Shown here piece by piece: positions 20,937-30,734 of a stretch of 64,000 nucleotides of DNA. The DNA comes from Parabacteroides sp. AM08-6 (GTDB taxonomy: Bacteria; Bacteroidota; Bacteroidia; Bacteroidales; Tannerellaceae). A program made the position numbers and the translations under genes. The notes under the pieces were generated by a model. It made no database searches. It saw nothing but the letters and a program-made list of their open reading frames with translations, and was not told the origin of the DNA. Position 1 is the stretch's first letter. Each line of letters starts with the position of its first letter. The stretch covers positions 369,713 through 433,712 of the forward strand of contig NZ_QRMP01000002.1 of the NCBI RefSeq assembly GCF_003473295.1, read 5' to 3'.

Positions 20937-21602
20937 CTATTCAATTCGTTCGATTGTGATTTCCGGAAATGCTTCGGCAAAGAGAATTACCGGACTTGCA
21001 TCGGAATATTTTTTAGCTTTGACAACGATGGATATAGAATAAGTGTTTGACTCTGTATGACTTAGTTTTTTCAACTCGTATGATGTCAGCAGATAACCGT
21101 GATGATTGAAGACAGAGATGATTTTTTTAATAATATCTTTGTCTGTAGTGGAAAAAACAATCAATGAACTTTTCATCCCAACACTTTTAAAGATGAAACT
21201 CAGAACTTCCAGCCCGATAAGTGTGAGTATGGTTGCGGCAGTACTAATACCATACATCCCGGCTCCGCATGCCAGACCGATACCGGCAGTTGCCCAAATA
21301 CCGGCAGCCGTGGTCAGTCCGCGTACAAATTGTTTTTGTATAATGATAGTACCGGCTCCGATAAAACCAATACCGCTTACTACCTGTGCCGCCACACGGC
21401 TAGGGTCTAGTGTCACACTGTTTTCCTGAATGATTTGCTGGAAACCATATTGGGAAACAATCATAATCAAGGCACTGCCCAACGATACCAGGAAATGAGT
21501 CCTGTAGCCGGCCTCTTTAGCCCTGTATTCCCGGTCTAACCCAATGATAGCTCCAAGAATTCCTGCCACGAATAACCGTAAAATAAAATCCCATATCATC
21601 AT
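20937..21602 (-). CDS. MgtC/SapB-family inner-membrane protein
   Basis: 221 residues. The N-terminal half has four or five membrane helices with family hallmarks: IIGLDREYRAKEAGYRTHFLVSLGSAL, then VSGIGFIGAGTII and GLTTAAGIWATAGIGLACG. The C-terminal 75 residues form a cytosolic ACT-like domain (LIVFSTTDKDIIKKIISVFNHHG). In pathogens MgtC modulates the ATP synthase and is magnesium-regulated; most homologues are of unknown function. No riboswitch-like leader is obvious. It is 82 bp downstream of nhaD in the same direction and may be co-transcribed. Confidence 0.9.
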   Translation of the reverse strand: MMIWDFILRLFVAGILGAIIGLDREYRAKEAGYRTHFLVSLGSALIMIVSQYGFQQIIQENSVTLDPSRVAAQVVSGIGFIGAGTIIIQKQFVRGLTTAAGIWATAGIGLACGAGMYGISTAATILTLIGLEVLSFIFKSVGMKSSLIVFSTTDKDIIKKIISVFNHHGYLLTSYELKKLSHTESNTYSISIVVKAKKYSDASPVILFAEAFPEITIERIE

Positions 21603-21684
21603 AGTAATTGCTTTATTTAGTTTAGAAGCTGAAATATAGCAACAATTTATGAGGATATGGGATTTTTTATCTGTTTTCTTTATG

Positions 21685-23115
21685 TCAGATACCCAGAATT
21701 ACGTTCTGCAAGATATAAACAGTTGCCCCCGATAAATACCCCGCCAGTGCCAATAACGAAATATGTTTCAGATACCACAGGAAATTGATACGTTCCAATC
21801 CCATGACAACCACTCCGGCAGCAGAACCGATAATCAACATACTACCACCTGTTCCGGCACAATAAGCAAGGAATTGCCAAAATACACCGTCTTGTACGAA
21901 ATGTGATAAATAAGCGGGATCGGCAGCTGCAGCAAGCATTGCATCCGAAGCAACCGGATACATGCCGATGGCACCGGCTACCAGCGGAACATTATCCACT
22001 ACAGCCGACAGGGTTCCGATAATCAAATTGACCGCATATACGTTTCCGATTGTATCGTCCAGCCAAACGGAAAAATTACTTAAAATGCCTCCACAACGTA
22101 AAGCATCTACAGCCAGTAGTATACCGAGGAAAAACATCAGAGTTGCCCCATCTATGCGGCTAACTACTTTGGCTAAACGTAATTTCACATCCTCATTGAT
22201 ATGTGTGCGTCTGTACATCAGTTCTGTGAATATCCATAGAATACCGACTCCCGTTAAAATCCCCATGAATGGAGGAAGATGGGTTATTGTTTTGAATACC
22301 GGAACAAAAAGCAGGCAGAACAACCCGATGCCTAGGATAGCCAGCTTTTCCTTGGATTTTAATACTTTGATTAAAAGATTATCTTTGTTTTCCTCAAATA
22401 CATTTGGCGGTGTAACGCTTCCATGGAGATGACGTGAAATAATCAGTACCGGAACGAATGCCGAAACTAAACTGGGCAGGAACAAGTGAGGAATAGTTGC
22501 CGCAGTGGAAATATTTCCCCGTACCCAGAGCATAATGGTAGTCACATCGCCAATAGGTGACCAAGCTCCACCGCTGTTGGCTGCAATAACGATGATACTG
22601 CCGAAAATCCAGCGCTCTTTATAATTGCCGATAAGCTTACGTATCAGCATAATCATTACAATAGATGTTGTCAGGTTATCTAATACCGCTGACATGAAAA
22701 ATGTAATAGCCGTAATGACAAATAGTAATTTACGCTTGTCATTAGTAGTAATCCTGTTCGTAATGAACATGAATCCTCCGTGCGAGTCGATAAGCTCCAC
22801 AGTAATCATAGCCCCAATCAGGAATATCAGTGTTTCGGCTATTTCTCCGATGCTGTCGAGTATTTGATAATTTGTAACGAATTGTATGCACTGTTCGGCA
22901 TACGGTAAATCCCTTATATTGGGAAACGCTTCTAAAAAAAGCTTGAATTCCTCTGCTGAAGCATTTGGTATGAATTGAGGAGAACCAAATGTGTACAATA
23001 TCCAAAGGATGGTCCCTGTAAGTAGAGCTGTCCCAGCTTTATTGATTTTCAGAGGGTGTTCCAGTGCGATAAGTAAATATCCTACCAGAAAAATGAGAAC
23101 CATTGTAGTTGACAT
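21685..23115 (-). CDS. nhaD: NhaD-type sodium/proton antiporter
   Basis: 476 residues with about 11-13 membrane helices in the ArsB/NhaD fold. Telling motifs are FLIGAMITVELIDSHGGF, VLDNLTTSIVMIMLIRKL, IVIAANSGGAWSPIGDVTTIMLW and, in the second half, LSAVVDNVPLVAGAIGMY, with Asp-Asn pairs in the two inverted repeats. It should exchange Na+ (or Li+) for H+ across the inner membrane in pH and salt homeostasis. It is upstream of the MgtC gene. A -7 motif lies 28 bp before the start. Confidence 0.92.
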   Translation of the reverse strand: MSTTMVLIFLVGYLLIALEHPLKINKAGTALLTGTILWILYTFGSPQFIPNASAEEFKLFLEAFPNIRDLPYAEQCIQFVTNYQILDSIGEIAETLIFLIGAMITVELIDSHGGFMFITNRITTNDKRKLLFVITAITFFMSAVLDNLTTSIVMIMLIRKLIGNYKERWIFGSIIVIAANSGGAWSPIGDVTTIMLWVRGNISTAATIPHLFLPSLVSAFVPVLIISRHLHGSVTPPNVFEENKDNLLIKVLKSKEKLAILGIGLFCLLFVPVFKTITHLPPFMGILTGVGILWIFTELMYRRTHINEDVKLRLAKVVSRIDGATLMFFLGILLAVDALRCGGILSNFSVWLDDTIGNVYAVNLIIGTLSAVVDNVPLVAGAIGMYPVASDAMLAAAADPAYLSHFVQDGVFWQFLAYCAGTGGSMLIIGSAAGVVVMGLERINFLWYLKHISLLALAGYLSGATVYILQNVILGI

Positions 23116-23142
23116 GATATTTGTATTTTTCTATTGAGTCTG

Positions 23143-23150
23143 CAAAATTA
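23143..23150 (-). promoter_or_regulatory. -7 promoter motif for nhaD
   Basis: TAATTTTG on the minus strand, exact TAnnTTTG. The nearest -33 TTTG (complement of 23166-23169) has only a 15-nt spacer. Confidence 0.4.
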
Positions 23151-23417
23151 TCAAATAATATGAAACAAACACATTTGTGTAGTAGCTTTTTCCGCTTCAT
23201 TTTCGAATGAAGTTGTTTGTCAATCGTTTTATCTGTTTTTTATTTGTGTAGGGTAAAAATCCCCTTATTAAGCCTTACTCTGTGAAGAGAAAAGGGAAAT
23301 AAGGGGATTATTGTGTGAAGTTTCAGTATATATGAATAGTTCGCCTTAATTATTTTAATAGCATCTCCATTCTATAAAATCTGTTCTTCAAGAATCTGAT
23401 TCTGATACGTTGTTTTG
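23151..23417. other. Intergenic region between nhaD and the SusCD operon
   Basis: Together with the nhaD leader this makes a 302-bp gap. It contains the operon terminator (separate entry) and A/T-rich sequence. I see no gene. Confidence 0.6.
23258..23309 (-). terminator. Terminator of the SusC/SusD operon
   Basis: Perfect 12-bp arms AATCCCCTTATT (23258-23269) and AATAAGGGGATT (23298-23309). Transcribed leftward, the second arm ends in GGGGATTTTTACCC, a five-T run. It lies 108 bp after the last gene of the operon. Confidence 0.7.
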
Positions 23418-23855
23418 TTATTGTGTTTTAATCTTGAAATCTTTAATCGTTTGATTGCCGGCTTTATCAGAAGCTTTGATTCTGATTGTTGTTTCTGAAG
23501 TAATGCCGGAAATAACAAAACTTAATTCATAAACGTTTGGGTTGCTTGTGAATTCGGAGTAAGTTTCTAACAAATCTTCGTTATTTGCGTTGACTTTTAG
23601 TAGTTGAATACTACTTAATCCGTTTGGAGAACTAACGCGGGCTCGTATAGTCCATTCGGTTATCCCGGCTTGAAGTGTTATTTCTTGTGCATCCGGACTC
23701 ACTTGCCATTTTTCGCCGCTTGTTCCCATTTCCAACCGTTTATAAAGAATTTCTGGAGGAAATTTTGCAAACATATTTTCTTCTTTATCACATCCGGTTA
23801 ATATGGTAAAGATAAAGAGTACAAAAAGAAAATTAATTATCTTGTTTGTTTTCAT
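23418..23855 (-). CDS. Small surface lipoprotein ending the SusC/SusD operon
   Basis: 145 residues. Signal peptide with lipobox LTGC (Cys22). The mature part is short and beta-rich, reading like one immunoglobulin-like domain (EWTIRARVSSPNGLSSIQLLKVN ... ETTIRIKASDKAGNQTIKDFKIKT). Surface glycan-binding proteins encoded after SusD genes are usually larger, so it may be an accessory surface protein. It lies 28 bp after SusD and 108 bp before the terminator, so it is the last gene. No enzymatic motif is visible. Confidence 0.8.
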   Translation of the reverse strand: MKTNKIINFLFVLFIFTILTGCDKEENMFAKFPPEILYKRLEMGTSGEKWQVSPDAQEITLQAGITEWTIRARVSSPNGLSSIQLLKVNANNEDLLETYSEFTSNPNVYELSFVISGITSETTIRIKASDKAGNQTIKDFKIKTQ

Positions 23856-23883
23856 AATCTATATTATTAAATTAATAGAGTTA

Positions 23884-25776
23884 TTACCAGCCTGGATTTT
23901 GTTCCAGATTTTCATTGTTATTTATTTCTCCTTGAGGAATTGGCAATAAATGATCTTTGGCTTGGAAAAGACGTCTTTCCCATGGTATTATTTTGTATGT
24001 GATTGTTCCGTCATCATTCAATATAACATCATGAGCATAAATTGTTTTTTGTGTCTCTTCACCAATTTTCCATCTACGAATATCATAGAAGCGATTATCT
24101 TCGAATGCCAATTCTATTGTTCTTTCGTTTCGAATGAATTTACGCATTTGTTTTTTACTGGTTATACTCCAGCCATTTCTTTGGAAAGTTGTTCTAACGT
24201 CAGGCATATCAGCCCTTTCCCTGATTTTATCCAATTGTTCGATTACCTTGGAACGATCTGCTCCATCTTCCAGATATTCATTTTCAGCCTCTGCGTAAGC
24301 TAATATGAATTCAACATAACGCATCAATGGATAGCGATGACTGGTAGTACCTTGTATACCGGAATTATTACGTGTAATAGCCTTCGGGTTTAAAAACTTG
24401 CGAAGGAATAATCCGGTGTTGGCATACCCTACCTGATATTCGGAACCTTTTCGTCCGTCTTCAGCTCTCCAAACATTAATTGTCAGGTTGGAGAATTTGG
24501 CTCCTTGATAATAAAGAGAGTGATAAAAACGGGAATCGCGGTTATCATAAGGTTTCTGCGGATCAAAGCCGGAAGCCGGATTGATTTCAAATTCACCGTT
24601 AGAGTCAAGTAAAGGAACTCCATAATCGTCTGTTTTGTAGACGGGAATACCCTCTTTCGTTTCAAAGATAGCTGCATAATTATAGGTCGGAAGCGTGTAT
24701 GAGGCATCTCCTCCGGTATTGAAAGAACCGGGAAGTTGCCATTTTTCCAATTCATTGGTATTACCTTTGTATGGGTTGGCTATGAAAACTTCAGTATTAT
24801 AATCTGTCACAAAGACATTAAACCATCCCATCGCTTTCCAAGAACCCGGATAAGACGCTTGGGGAAAGAAATTACTGTTTTCAGTTTTTACGACTAACTT
24901 ATAATAAGAATCATTTGTCAAAACATCCATTGCTGCATCAGCAGCATCTTTCCAATGCTGTTTATCGTAACTTCCCCAACTGTAAGGCATATCGGAAGTC
25001 GTAGCGTTACCTAAAGCATCTACATTATTGTTGAACAAAGGACTTGCTATATGGAGCAGAAAACGGGCTTTTATCCCTTTTGCGATTGTACTGGTAGCTC
25101 TCGGATAATCCATACCTGTTTGCCTGGATACCAAATGAGCGGCGGCTTTATCACATTCTTCAACAATAAACTCTTTCATTTCCTGCAGAGTGGCTCTGGG
25201 TGTGTAAAGTTCCGGCGAATTAATATCTAACGTTTTAGTTATTAAAGGAACTCCCCCGTAACACCTTACTAATTCGGAATAAAAGTAAGCTCTTAAACAA
25301 ACTGCTTCATATTTTCGTTGCTCCCGAATAGAATCATTTAAGATTGAACCTAGGATAGTTGCTTCCGGGTCTGCCGGAACATCCTCAATATGTTCCAAAA
25401 ACTTATTGCATGCACGAATAGCAGCATAATAATCAGCCCATCGATTAAGCCGGTCCGGAATATCCGATGCATTATAAGCTCCTGTGTGGACAGTATTCAC
25501 CCATCCCCACCAAGGGCGGGATTCTCCGATGTCTGTTGCTGCGTCCAGATATACGTTTTCAAGCCATCCGTTAGGCATTCTTCTATAAATATCAGTGAGG
25601 AACTGCCCGGTATAACCGGCATTACTAAAAACACGCTCCTCATTCAATTCTCCCGATTCCGCTTTATCCAATAATCCGGAACCATCATCTGCACAAGATG
25701 TTAGATTGAAAATGAGAATGCAGCAAGCTATAAGTTGATTTATATGAATAAATATCTTTTTCATTATCTTATCCAT
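23884..25776 (-). CDS. SusD/RagB-family nutrient-binding outer-membrane lipoprotein (second pair)
   Basis: 630 residues. Lipobox LTSC follows the signal. The SusD fold is shown by helical TPR-like segments (EQRKYEAVCLRAYFYSELVRCYGGVPLITKTL), RYVEFILAYAEAENEY, LDKIRERADMPDV and the C-terminal RTIELAFEDNRFYDIRRWKIGEE, ending in PIPQGEINNNENLEQNPGW, a classic SusD terminus. The likely start is the fifth codon (MKKIFIH). It caps the partner SusC (8 bp upstream) on the cell surface and helps capture an oligosaccharide or glycoside. Confidence 0.95.
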   Translation of the reverse strand: MDKIMKKIFIHINQLIACCILIFNLTSCADDGSGLLDKAESGELNEERVFSNAGYTGQFLTDIYRRMPNGWLENVYLDAATDIGESRPWWGWVNTVHTGAYNASDIPDRLNRWADYYAAIRACNKFLEHIEDVPADPEATILGSILNDSIREQRKYEAVCLRAYFYSELVRCYGGVPLITKTLDINSPELYTPRATLQEMKEFIVEECDKAAAHLVSRQTGMDYPRATSTIAKGIKARFLLHIASPLFNNNVDALGNATTSDMPYSWGSYDKQHWKDAADAAMDVLTNDSYYKLVVKTENSNFFPQASYPGSWKAMGWFNVFVTDYNTEVFIANPYKGNTNELEKWQLPGSFNTGGDASYTLPTYNYAAIFETKEGIPVYKTDDYGVPLLDSNGEFEINPASGFDPQKPYDNRDSRFYHSLYYQGAKFSNLTINVWRAEDGRKGSEYQVGYANTGLFLRKFLNPKAITRNNSGIQGTTSHRYPLMRYVEFILAYAEAENEYLEDGADRSKVIEQLDKIRERADMPDVRTTFQRNGWSITSKKQMRKFIRNERTIELAFEDNRFYDIRRWKIGEETQKTIYAHDVILNDDGTITYKIIPWERRLFQAKDHLLPIPQGEINNNENLEQNPGW

Positions 25777-25784
25777 TTATTAAA

Positions 25785-28700
25785 TTAGAAATTAACATTA
25801 ATACCGATATTCCAGTTTCTTGTCTGAGGATATTGGTTTCCATCGCTTGAAGGAGATTCCGGGTCCCAGTTCATTACATGGTCGACTGTCATCAAATTTG
25901 TCCCGTTGGCAAAGATGCGTAGCTTCTTGATATGTACTTTGCTTAAAAGGGATTTGGGAAGGCTATATCCGATTTCCAGATTTTTCAGACGGAAATAATT
26001 TCGAGAGTATAACCAACGTGTTGATTTTACATGGTTGTTAGGATTATCAGAAGCATGTAATCTGGGATAAGTTGCTGTTTCCCAACTAGCCGGATCTTCC
26101 GGATTGTACCGGCCTAAATGATGTTCCATGACTTTGCCGTTTGCTCTGAATTCCCAGATGGCATCTTCATTAAAATAGATATCAGCGTTGCCTGCCCCTT
26201 GAAATAAGATGTTAACATCGAAATTGTTCCAGTCGGCTCCTAAGGTGATACCATAATTTATTTCCGGAACTAATCCCTTGCCTATAGCACCTATATCGTA
26301 GCTATTGATAACACCGTCGTTATTCAAGTCTTTATATTTACAGTCGCCAGGGTATACAACTCCCATGGTTGGAACAGGAATTCCATCTTTCAAGACAGGA
26401 AAACCACCTACTAACGATAATTCTCCATTGGCATCCAGAACAAAATCTTCTTTTTGGTATAATCCGATATCTGTATATCCGAAATGTTGTCCTAAGCGTT
26501 TTCCTTCTTTTTTTTGCCAATCATATTTTTTCCCTTCTTCATCAATACGGATTATTTTATTACGGGCAAATGTCATATTTCCCTTGATGAAATACTTTAC
26601 TTTTCCGGCGGTTCCATTGTAAGATACTTCAAAATCAATACCTTTATTTGTTACCCTGCCAATGTTTTGTGGAGGTAATCCCTGATAATCATCTCGTTCG
26701 CTGGATTGTGGCTTATTCATACCCAATACTAAAGGAATAGAGTATGGAATAGCTAAAATATCCGTACGATTCTCATGGAAATAATCAGCAGTTAACGATA
26801 ACTTGTTATCAAAGAATTTGGCATCGAATCCGATATTTGTTTTCCGGGCACGTTCCCAACCTACCTTATCGTTACCTAATTGTCCTTCAATTAGTCCGCG
26901 TTTGTCGGCGGCATTAAGGCCTGTATAGGTTTGCCCCCAATTCCAATGATATTTCTGGCTGTCTTTTACCTGTTTGTAAACTTGTTCGTATAAGTATTTA
27001 AAATTACCGATTTTGTCATTACCGATTTCTCCGTATGAACCACGTAACTTCAAATAAGAGAGGATTTTGTTGCCTTTCAGGAAAGATTCTTCTGAAACTA
27101 CCCATCCTAATGACAGGGCAGGGAAGAAACCGTAACGATGATCTTTCGAAAATTGCATGGAACCGTTATAACCTGCATTTACTTCAAACAAGTAACGTTG
27201 TTTAAAACTGTAGGTGGCACGTCCTACCCATCCTAAATAACCTGTTGGAATATTCCATTGGTCATAATTTTGGATTTGTTGATAGAGAACCATTGCTGTT
27301 ACAGCATGCTCGTTGAATGTACGGTTATAATTAAGTGCAGCTTCGAAAGATACACGTCGGCTAGCCGGACCTTTTCCGGTTGAAATGGATATGTCCTGTC
27401 TATCCCGGTTTTTTGTATAGACTCCAAAACGGTCATATTGATACAATTCCGGTTTGGTGGATATATCCCTTCTAGATTCAAATGAACTATTATAACCGAC
27501 TAAAGCTCTAAATGACAATCCTTTTGTGACATAATCCATCTTTTCGTTTAGTTTGAAAGCTCCTTCCAAGACATTTTTGTTCCTTCTTCGATTTCCGTAT
27601 AAAGTCACCAAAGCGAATGGTGCTAATCGGGTTTCATCGGAACGACCTCCAATGGAGCCATCCGGGTTAACATAGGGTTGCCAGTTGGGTGGAAGGCGAC
27701 GAATTTTGTCAAAAATATCTGAATCAAAGTTCGGTTGTTTTCTTAATTCCAGACGTCCGGTCAAGTCCACACCAATGGATAAGTTTTTTGTGACATTGAA
27801 ATCCAAATTAGACCTGAAAGCATAGCGATCATATTGGGTGTCTGTATTATAATCCTGGTTTTCAAAATGTTTATATAGCCCTTCCTGTAAAGAAATGTTA
27901 GCTGAAATGAAATATTTCATGAAGTCATTTCCTCCTGAAGTACTAGCGTTGATTTTATGTTGTAAAGCGGTATTACGAATAAAATCTTTGTAATAATCGT
28001 TATCCGGGTGAGTATAAGGCGAATCATGTAACAGATAATGTTGCAAATCTTCATCTGTATATTCCTTGGGTTTACCGTCATTAGTCAATGCTTCGTTCAT
28101 TAAAGTTGCATATCCGTATGAATTTAGATATTTAGGTGTACGGATTGGTTGCCGGATTGCACTTTGTACTGAAATATTGAAAGTTGGTGTTCCCACTTTT
28201 CCTCGCTTTGTTGTAATCAAAATTACACCGTTTGCTCCACGTACTCCATATACGGCTGTCGCTGAGGCGTCTTTTAAAACGGAAAAACTTTCGATATCTT
28301 CCGGGTCTATTTGTTTCCAATCGCGTTCGATACCATCGACCAATACCAAAGGATCCGTAGAATTCGTTGTTGCTTGACCGCGAATATAAATTTTAGAATC
28401 ATCGGAACCGGGTTTGCCACTTCCCATAACAGTAATTACACCGGCAACACGTCCTGCTATGGCATTTGTCAGATTGGGAACAGAGGCTTGCTGCAAATCT
28501 TCCGATTTAACTTGGGTGATAGCACCGACTACACTAGCTTTTTTCTGTGTGCCGTATCCGACAATTACAACATCATCCAATTCTGTAGCATCAACTTCTA
28601 ATTGTAATTTGTAAGAAGTAGTTGAACTTATTTTTATGTGTAAAGGCTTATATCCGATAAAGGTAACAGTAAAATAATTACTTTTTCCTGTTAGATTCAA

Positions 28701-28883
28701 TTGGAATCTGCCCTCTGCATCTGTTGAAACTCCATTTGTCGTTTTATCTTCTACTACATTTGCCCCGAATACAGGCTCATTCAATTCATCAACAACTACT
28801 CCGGTAATTGTTTTTTCTTGTGCCCAGCCGGAAATAGCCATTGTAGATAATAAAATGATAATGAATAATATTTTATTTTTCAT
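25785..28883 (-). CDS. SusC/RagA-family TonB-dependent transporter (second pair)
   Basis: 1032 residues. Signal peptide, carboxypeptidase-D-like regulatory domain (about 24-100; ITGVVVDELNEPVFGANVV), the signature VIVGYGTQKK at 106-115, plug with YIRGQATTNSTDPLVLVDG and VLKDASATAVYGVRGANGVILITTK, then a 22-strand barrel ending in WNIGINVNF. It imports the ligand bound by the SusD partner, 8 bp downstream. It follows the first SusD gene by 28 bp, so all four transport genes are probably one transcript. Confidence 0.96.
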   Translation of the reverse strand: MKNKILFIIILLSTMAISGWAQEKTITGVVVDELNEPVFGANVVEDKTTNGVSTDAEGRFQLNLTGKSNYFTVTFIGYKPLHIKISSTTSYKLQLEVDATELDDVVIVGYGTQKKASVVGAITQVKSEDLQQASVPNLTNAIAGRVAGVITVMGSGKPGSDDSKIYIRGQATTNSTDPLVLVDGIERDWKQIDPEDIESFSVLKDASATAVYGVRGANGVILITTKRGKVGTPTFNISVQSAIRQPIRTPKYLNSYGYATLMNEALTNDGKPKEYTDEDLQHYLLHDSPYTHPDNDYYKDFIRNTALQHKINASTSGGNDFMKYFISANISLQEGLYKHFENQDYNTDTQYDRYAFRSNLDFNVTKNLSIGVDLTGRLELRKQPNFDSDIFDKIRRLPPNWQPYVNPDGSIGGRSDETRLAPFALVTLYGNRRRNKNVLEGAFKLNEKMDYVTKGLSFRALVGYNSSFESRRDISTKPELYQYDRFGVYTKNRDRQDISISTGKGPASRRVSFEAALNYNRTFNEHAVTAMVLYQQIQNYDQWNIPTGYLGWVGRATYSFKQRYLFEVNAGYNGSMQFSKDHRYGFFPALSLGWVVSEESFLKGNKILSYLKLRGSYGEIGNDKIGNFKYLYEQVYKQVKDSQKYHWNWGQTYTGLNAADKRGLIEGQLGNDKVGWERARKTNIGFDAKFFDNKLSLTADYFHENRTDILAIPYSIPLVLGMNKPQSSERDDYQGLPPQNIGRVTNKGIDFEVSYNGTAGKVKYFIKGNMTFARNKIIRIDEEGKKYDWQKKEGKRLGQHFGYTDIGLYQKEDFVLDANGELSLVGGFPVLKDGIPVPTMGVVYPGDCKYKDLNNDGVINSYDIGAIGKGLVPEINYGITLGADWNNFDVNILFQGAGNADIYFNEDAIWEFRANGKVMEHHLGRYNPEDPASWETATYPRLHASDNPNNHVKSTRWLYSRNYFRLKNLEIGYSLPKSLLSKVHIKKLRIFANGTNLMTVDHVMNWDPESPSSDGNQYPQTRNWNIGINVNF

Positions 28884-28911
28884 ACTCTTATTTTTTAGTT
28901 GTTAACAAAGT

Positions 28912-30726
28912 CTACCACTCAGGATTTTGAACCATATTGATATTTCGATTTATTTCAACCTGCGGGATAGGGAAGAAATAATGTTTACGTTCGAATATCT
29001 TGTTTTCCACAATTATAGTCGGATCATAAACAGGTTTACCATCTTCTATAGTGATTTTACATCCCCGAATATATTGTGGCAAACTTTCAATAAGCATCCA
29101 GCGTCTGATATCATAATATCGTTGATTTTCGAAAGCCATTTCAATTTGTCTTTCATGATAGATAAATTCACGTAAAGATTCTTTTGAAATAGATTTACCT
29201 CTGTTTTTAAATGTTGTTGCGACGTCCGGCATACCAGAACGTTCTCGGATTTGATTTAATGCCTCAATAGGGGTAATGGGACGTGAAGCTCCATTAACCA
29301 CAAAATTAGGTCCTCCATATTCGTTGGCTGCTTCAGCATAATTCAACAAAACTTCAGCGTATCTCATATCCATCCATACATGGTAAGCTCCTCCTGATTT
29401 GGCATCAGGTTTACATTTTTCATAATCCATGAATTTATACAGATAATAAGATGTTTCAGTTGCTGTATTTCCGGTTGCATTTTTACCACCTGTGTATGTT
29501 TGGAAGGTATAATTGCTGGCATTGGCAAACTTGTTGTAATGAGCGCCATTATAGATGATGCTGGCATAAAAACGAGGATCTCTGTTTTCATATGGAGTAG
29601 CCGCTTTTTCCGGATCATTCCAGTCGAACAATGTTCCGTCACTCATTTCATAGGCATCAACTAAGTCTTGGGAAGGACATGTTCCTCCTTTCGAATTGGT
29701 GAAACCAGCCGGGAAATTATCGTTCTCTGTATCTCTGTTGGTTCCTCTGATACGTCCGAATATAAATTCATGATTATTATGTCCGGAGCCCCATTCATTA
29801 AATAATCTTTTATAGTTTTCCTGGCCATTGGTCCCATTGGTATAAAGAGTATACCAGTTCAGGTCGATTACTTTTTGAGCAGCCTCGGCTGCCAGTTTCC
29901 ATCTGTTGGCATCATAAGTCCCATAACAGATTAAAGGGTTTCCGGAACCATCCATTCCAGGACCATTGTATAATTTACTGGCTGCATATAATAAAACTCT
30001 GGCTTTGTAAGCATAACAAGCACCTCGGTCAGCACGGCCTATTTCCCATGAATCGAGATACGGATCTTCCGGCAATAATTCGATAGCTTGATCAAATTCA
30101 TTGCAGATGAAGTTAACCGTTTCTTCCAATGTGTTTCTTGAAATTTGTACATCATCGCTTGCTTCAAAAGCTTTATCGACAATTGGTATGCCTCCCCATT
30201 TCTGAAACAGATGAAAATGTTGTAATCCTCGTAGGAAATGAGCTTCACCTTTGAGGCGATTTTTAAATCGTTGCGAGCATGTAGCCGGTAATAAATCAAG
30301 ATATTTTATAGCTGTGTTAGATTTTCTGACTCCATGGTAACCGCCCCATTTCATCCAACTGCCGATTTCTCCGGCACCGTCACTAGACCTGTAAAATTGC
30401 ATATTACTAGGTCCCCAGTTTCCGGCACTCATTTTGGAAGCTGTAGATGGGGATGTTTTGTTACTTTGGACATGCATAGCTTCGTCACAAGCGGAGGCTA
30501 GCATTGCGTTCCCCGCCAACCAGTTAAAACTGCTGGAGACATCGGACGGTTGTTCTGTATAAGCATTATTTATAAAATATTCAGCTCTGGCAGAATCGCT
30601 GAATACAGTTTGGGCCGAATTAAATTCGATAGGTACAGCATAGAATGGGTCTTCGGCACAAGAACCTAAAATACTCAATACGATAATTGCTGTAATATAA
30701 AGTGAACTATACTTTTTCATTTTCAT
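28912..30726 (-). CDS. SusD/RagB-family nutrient-binding lipoprotein (first pair)
   Basis: 604 residues. Lipobox LGSC after the signal. Conserved SusD segments: LKGEAHFLRGLQHFHLFQKWGGIPIVDKAF, MRYAEVLLNYAEAANEYGG, LNQIRERSGMPDVATTF, ERQIEMAFENQRYYDIRRWMLIE and the C-terminal FFPIPQVEINRNINMVQNPEW. It should cover the SusC gene product encoded 8 bp upstream and bind the same ligand. It is clearly diverged from the SusD of the second pair, so the two pairs are not a recent duplication. Confidence 0.95.
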   Translation of the reverse strand: MKMKKYSSLYITAIIVLSILGSCAEDPFYAVPIEFNSAQTVFSDSARAEYFINNAYTEQPSDVSSSFNWLAGNAMLASACDEAMHVQSNKTSPSTASKMSAGNWGPSNMQFYRSSDGAGEIGSWMKWGGYHGVRKSNTAIKYLDLLPATCSQRFKNRLKGEAHFLRGLQHFHLFQKWGGIPIVDKAFEASDDVQISRNTLEETVNFICNEFDQAIELLPEDPYLDSWEIGRADRGACYAYKARVLLYAASKLYNGPGMDGSGNPLICYGTYDANRWKLAAEAAQKVIDLNWYTLYTNGTNGQENYKRLFNEWGSGHNNHEFIFGRIRGTNRDTENDNFPAGFTNSKGGTCPSQDLVDAYEMSDGTLFDWNDPEKAATPYENRDPRFYASIIYNGAHYNKFANASNYTFQTYTGGKNATGNTATETSYYLYKFMDYEKCKPDAKSGGAYHVWMDMRYAEVLLNYAEAANEYGGPNFVVNGASRPITPIEALNQIRERSGMPDVATTFKNRGKSISKESLREFIYHERQIEMAFENQRYYDIRRWMLIESLPQYIRGCKITIEDGKPVYDPTIIVENKIFERKHYFFPIPQVEINRNINMVQNPEW

Positions 30727-30734
30727 TTATGATA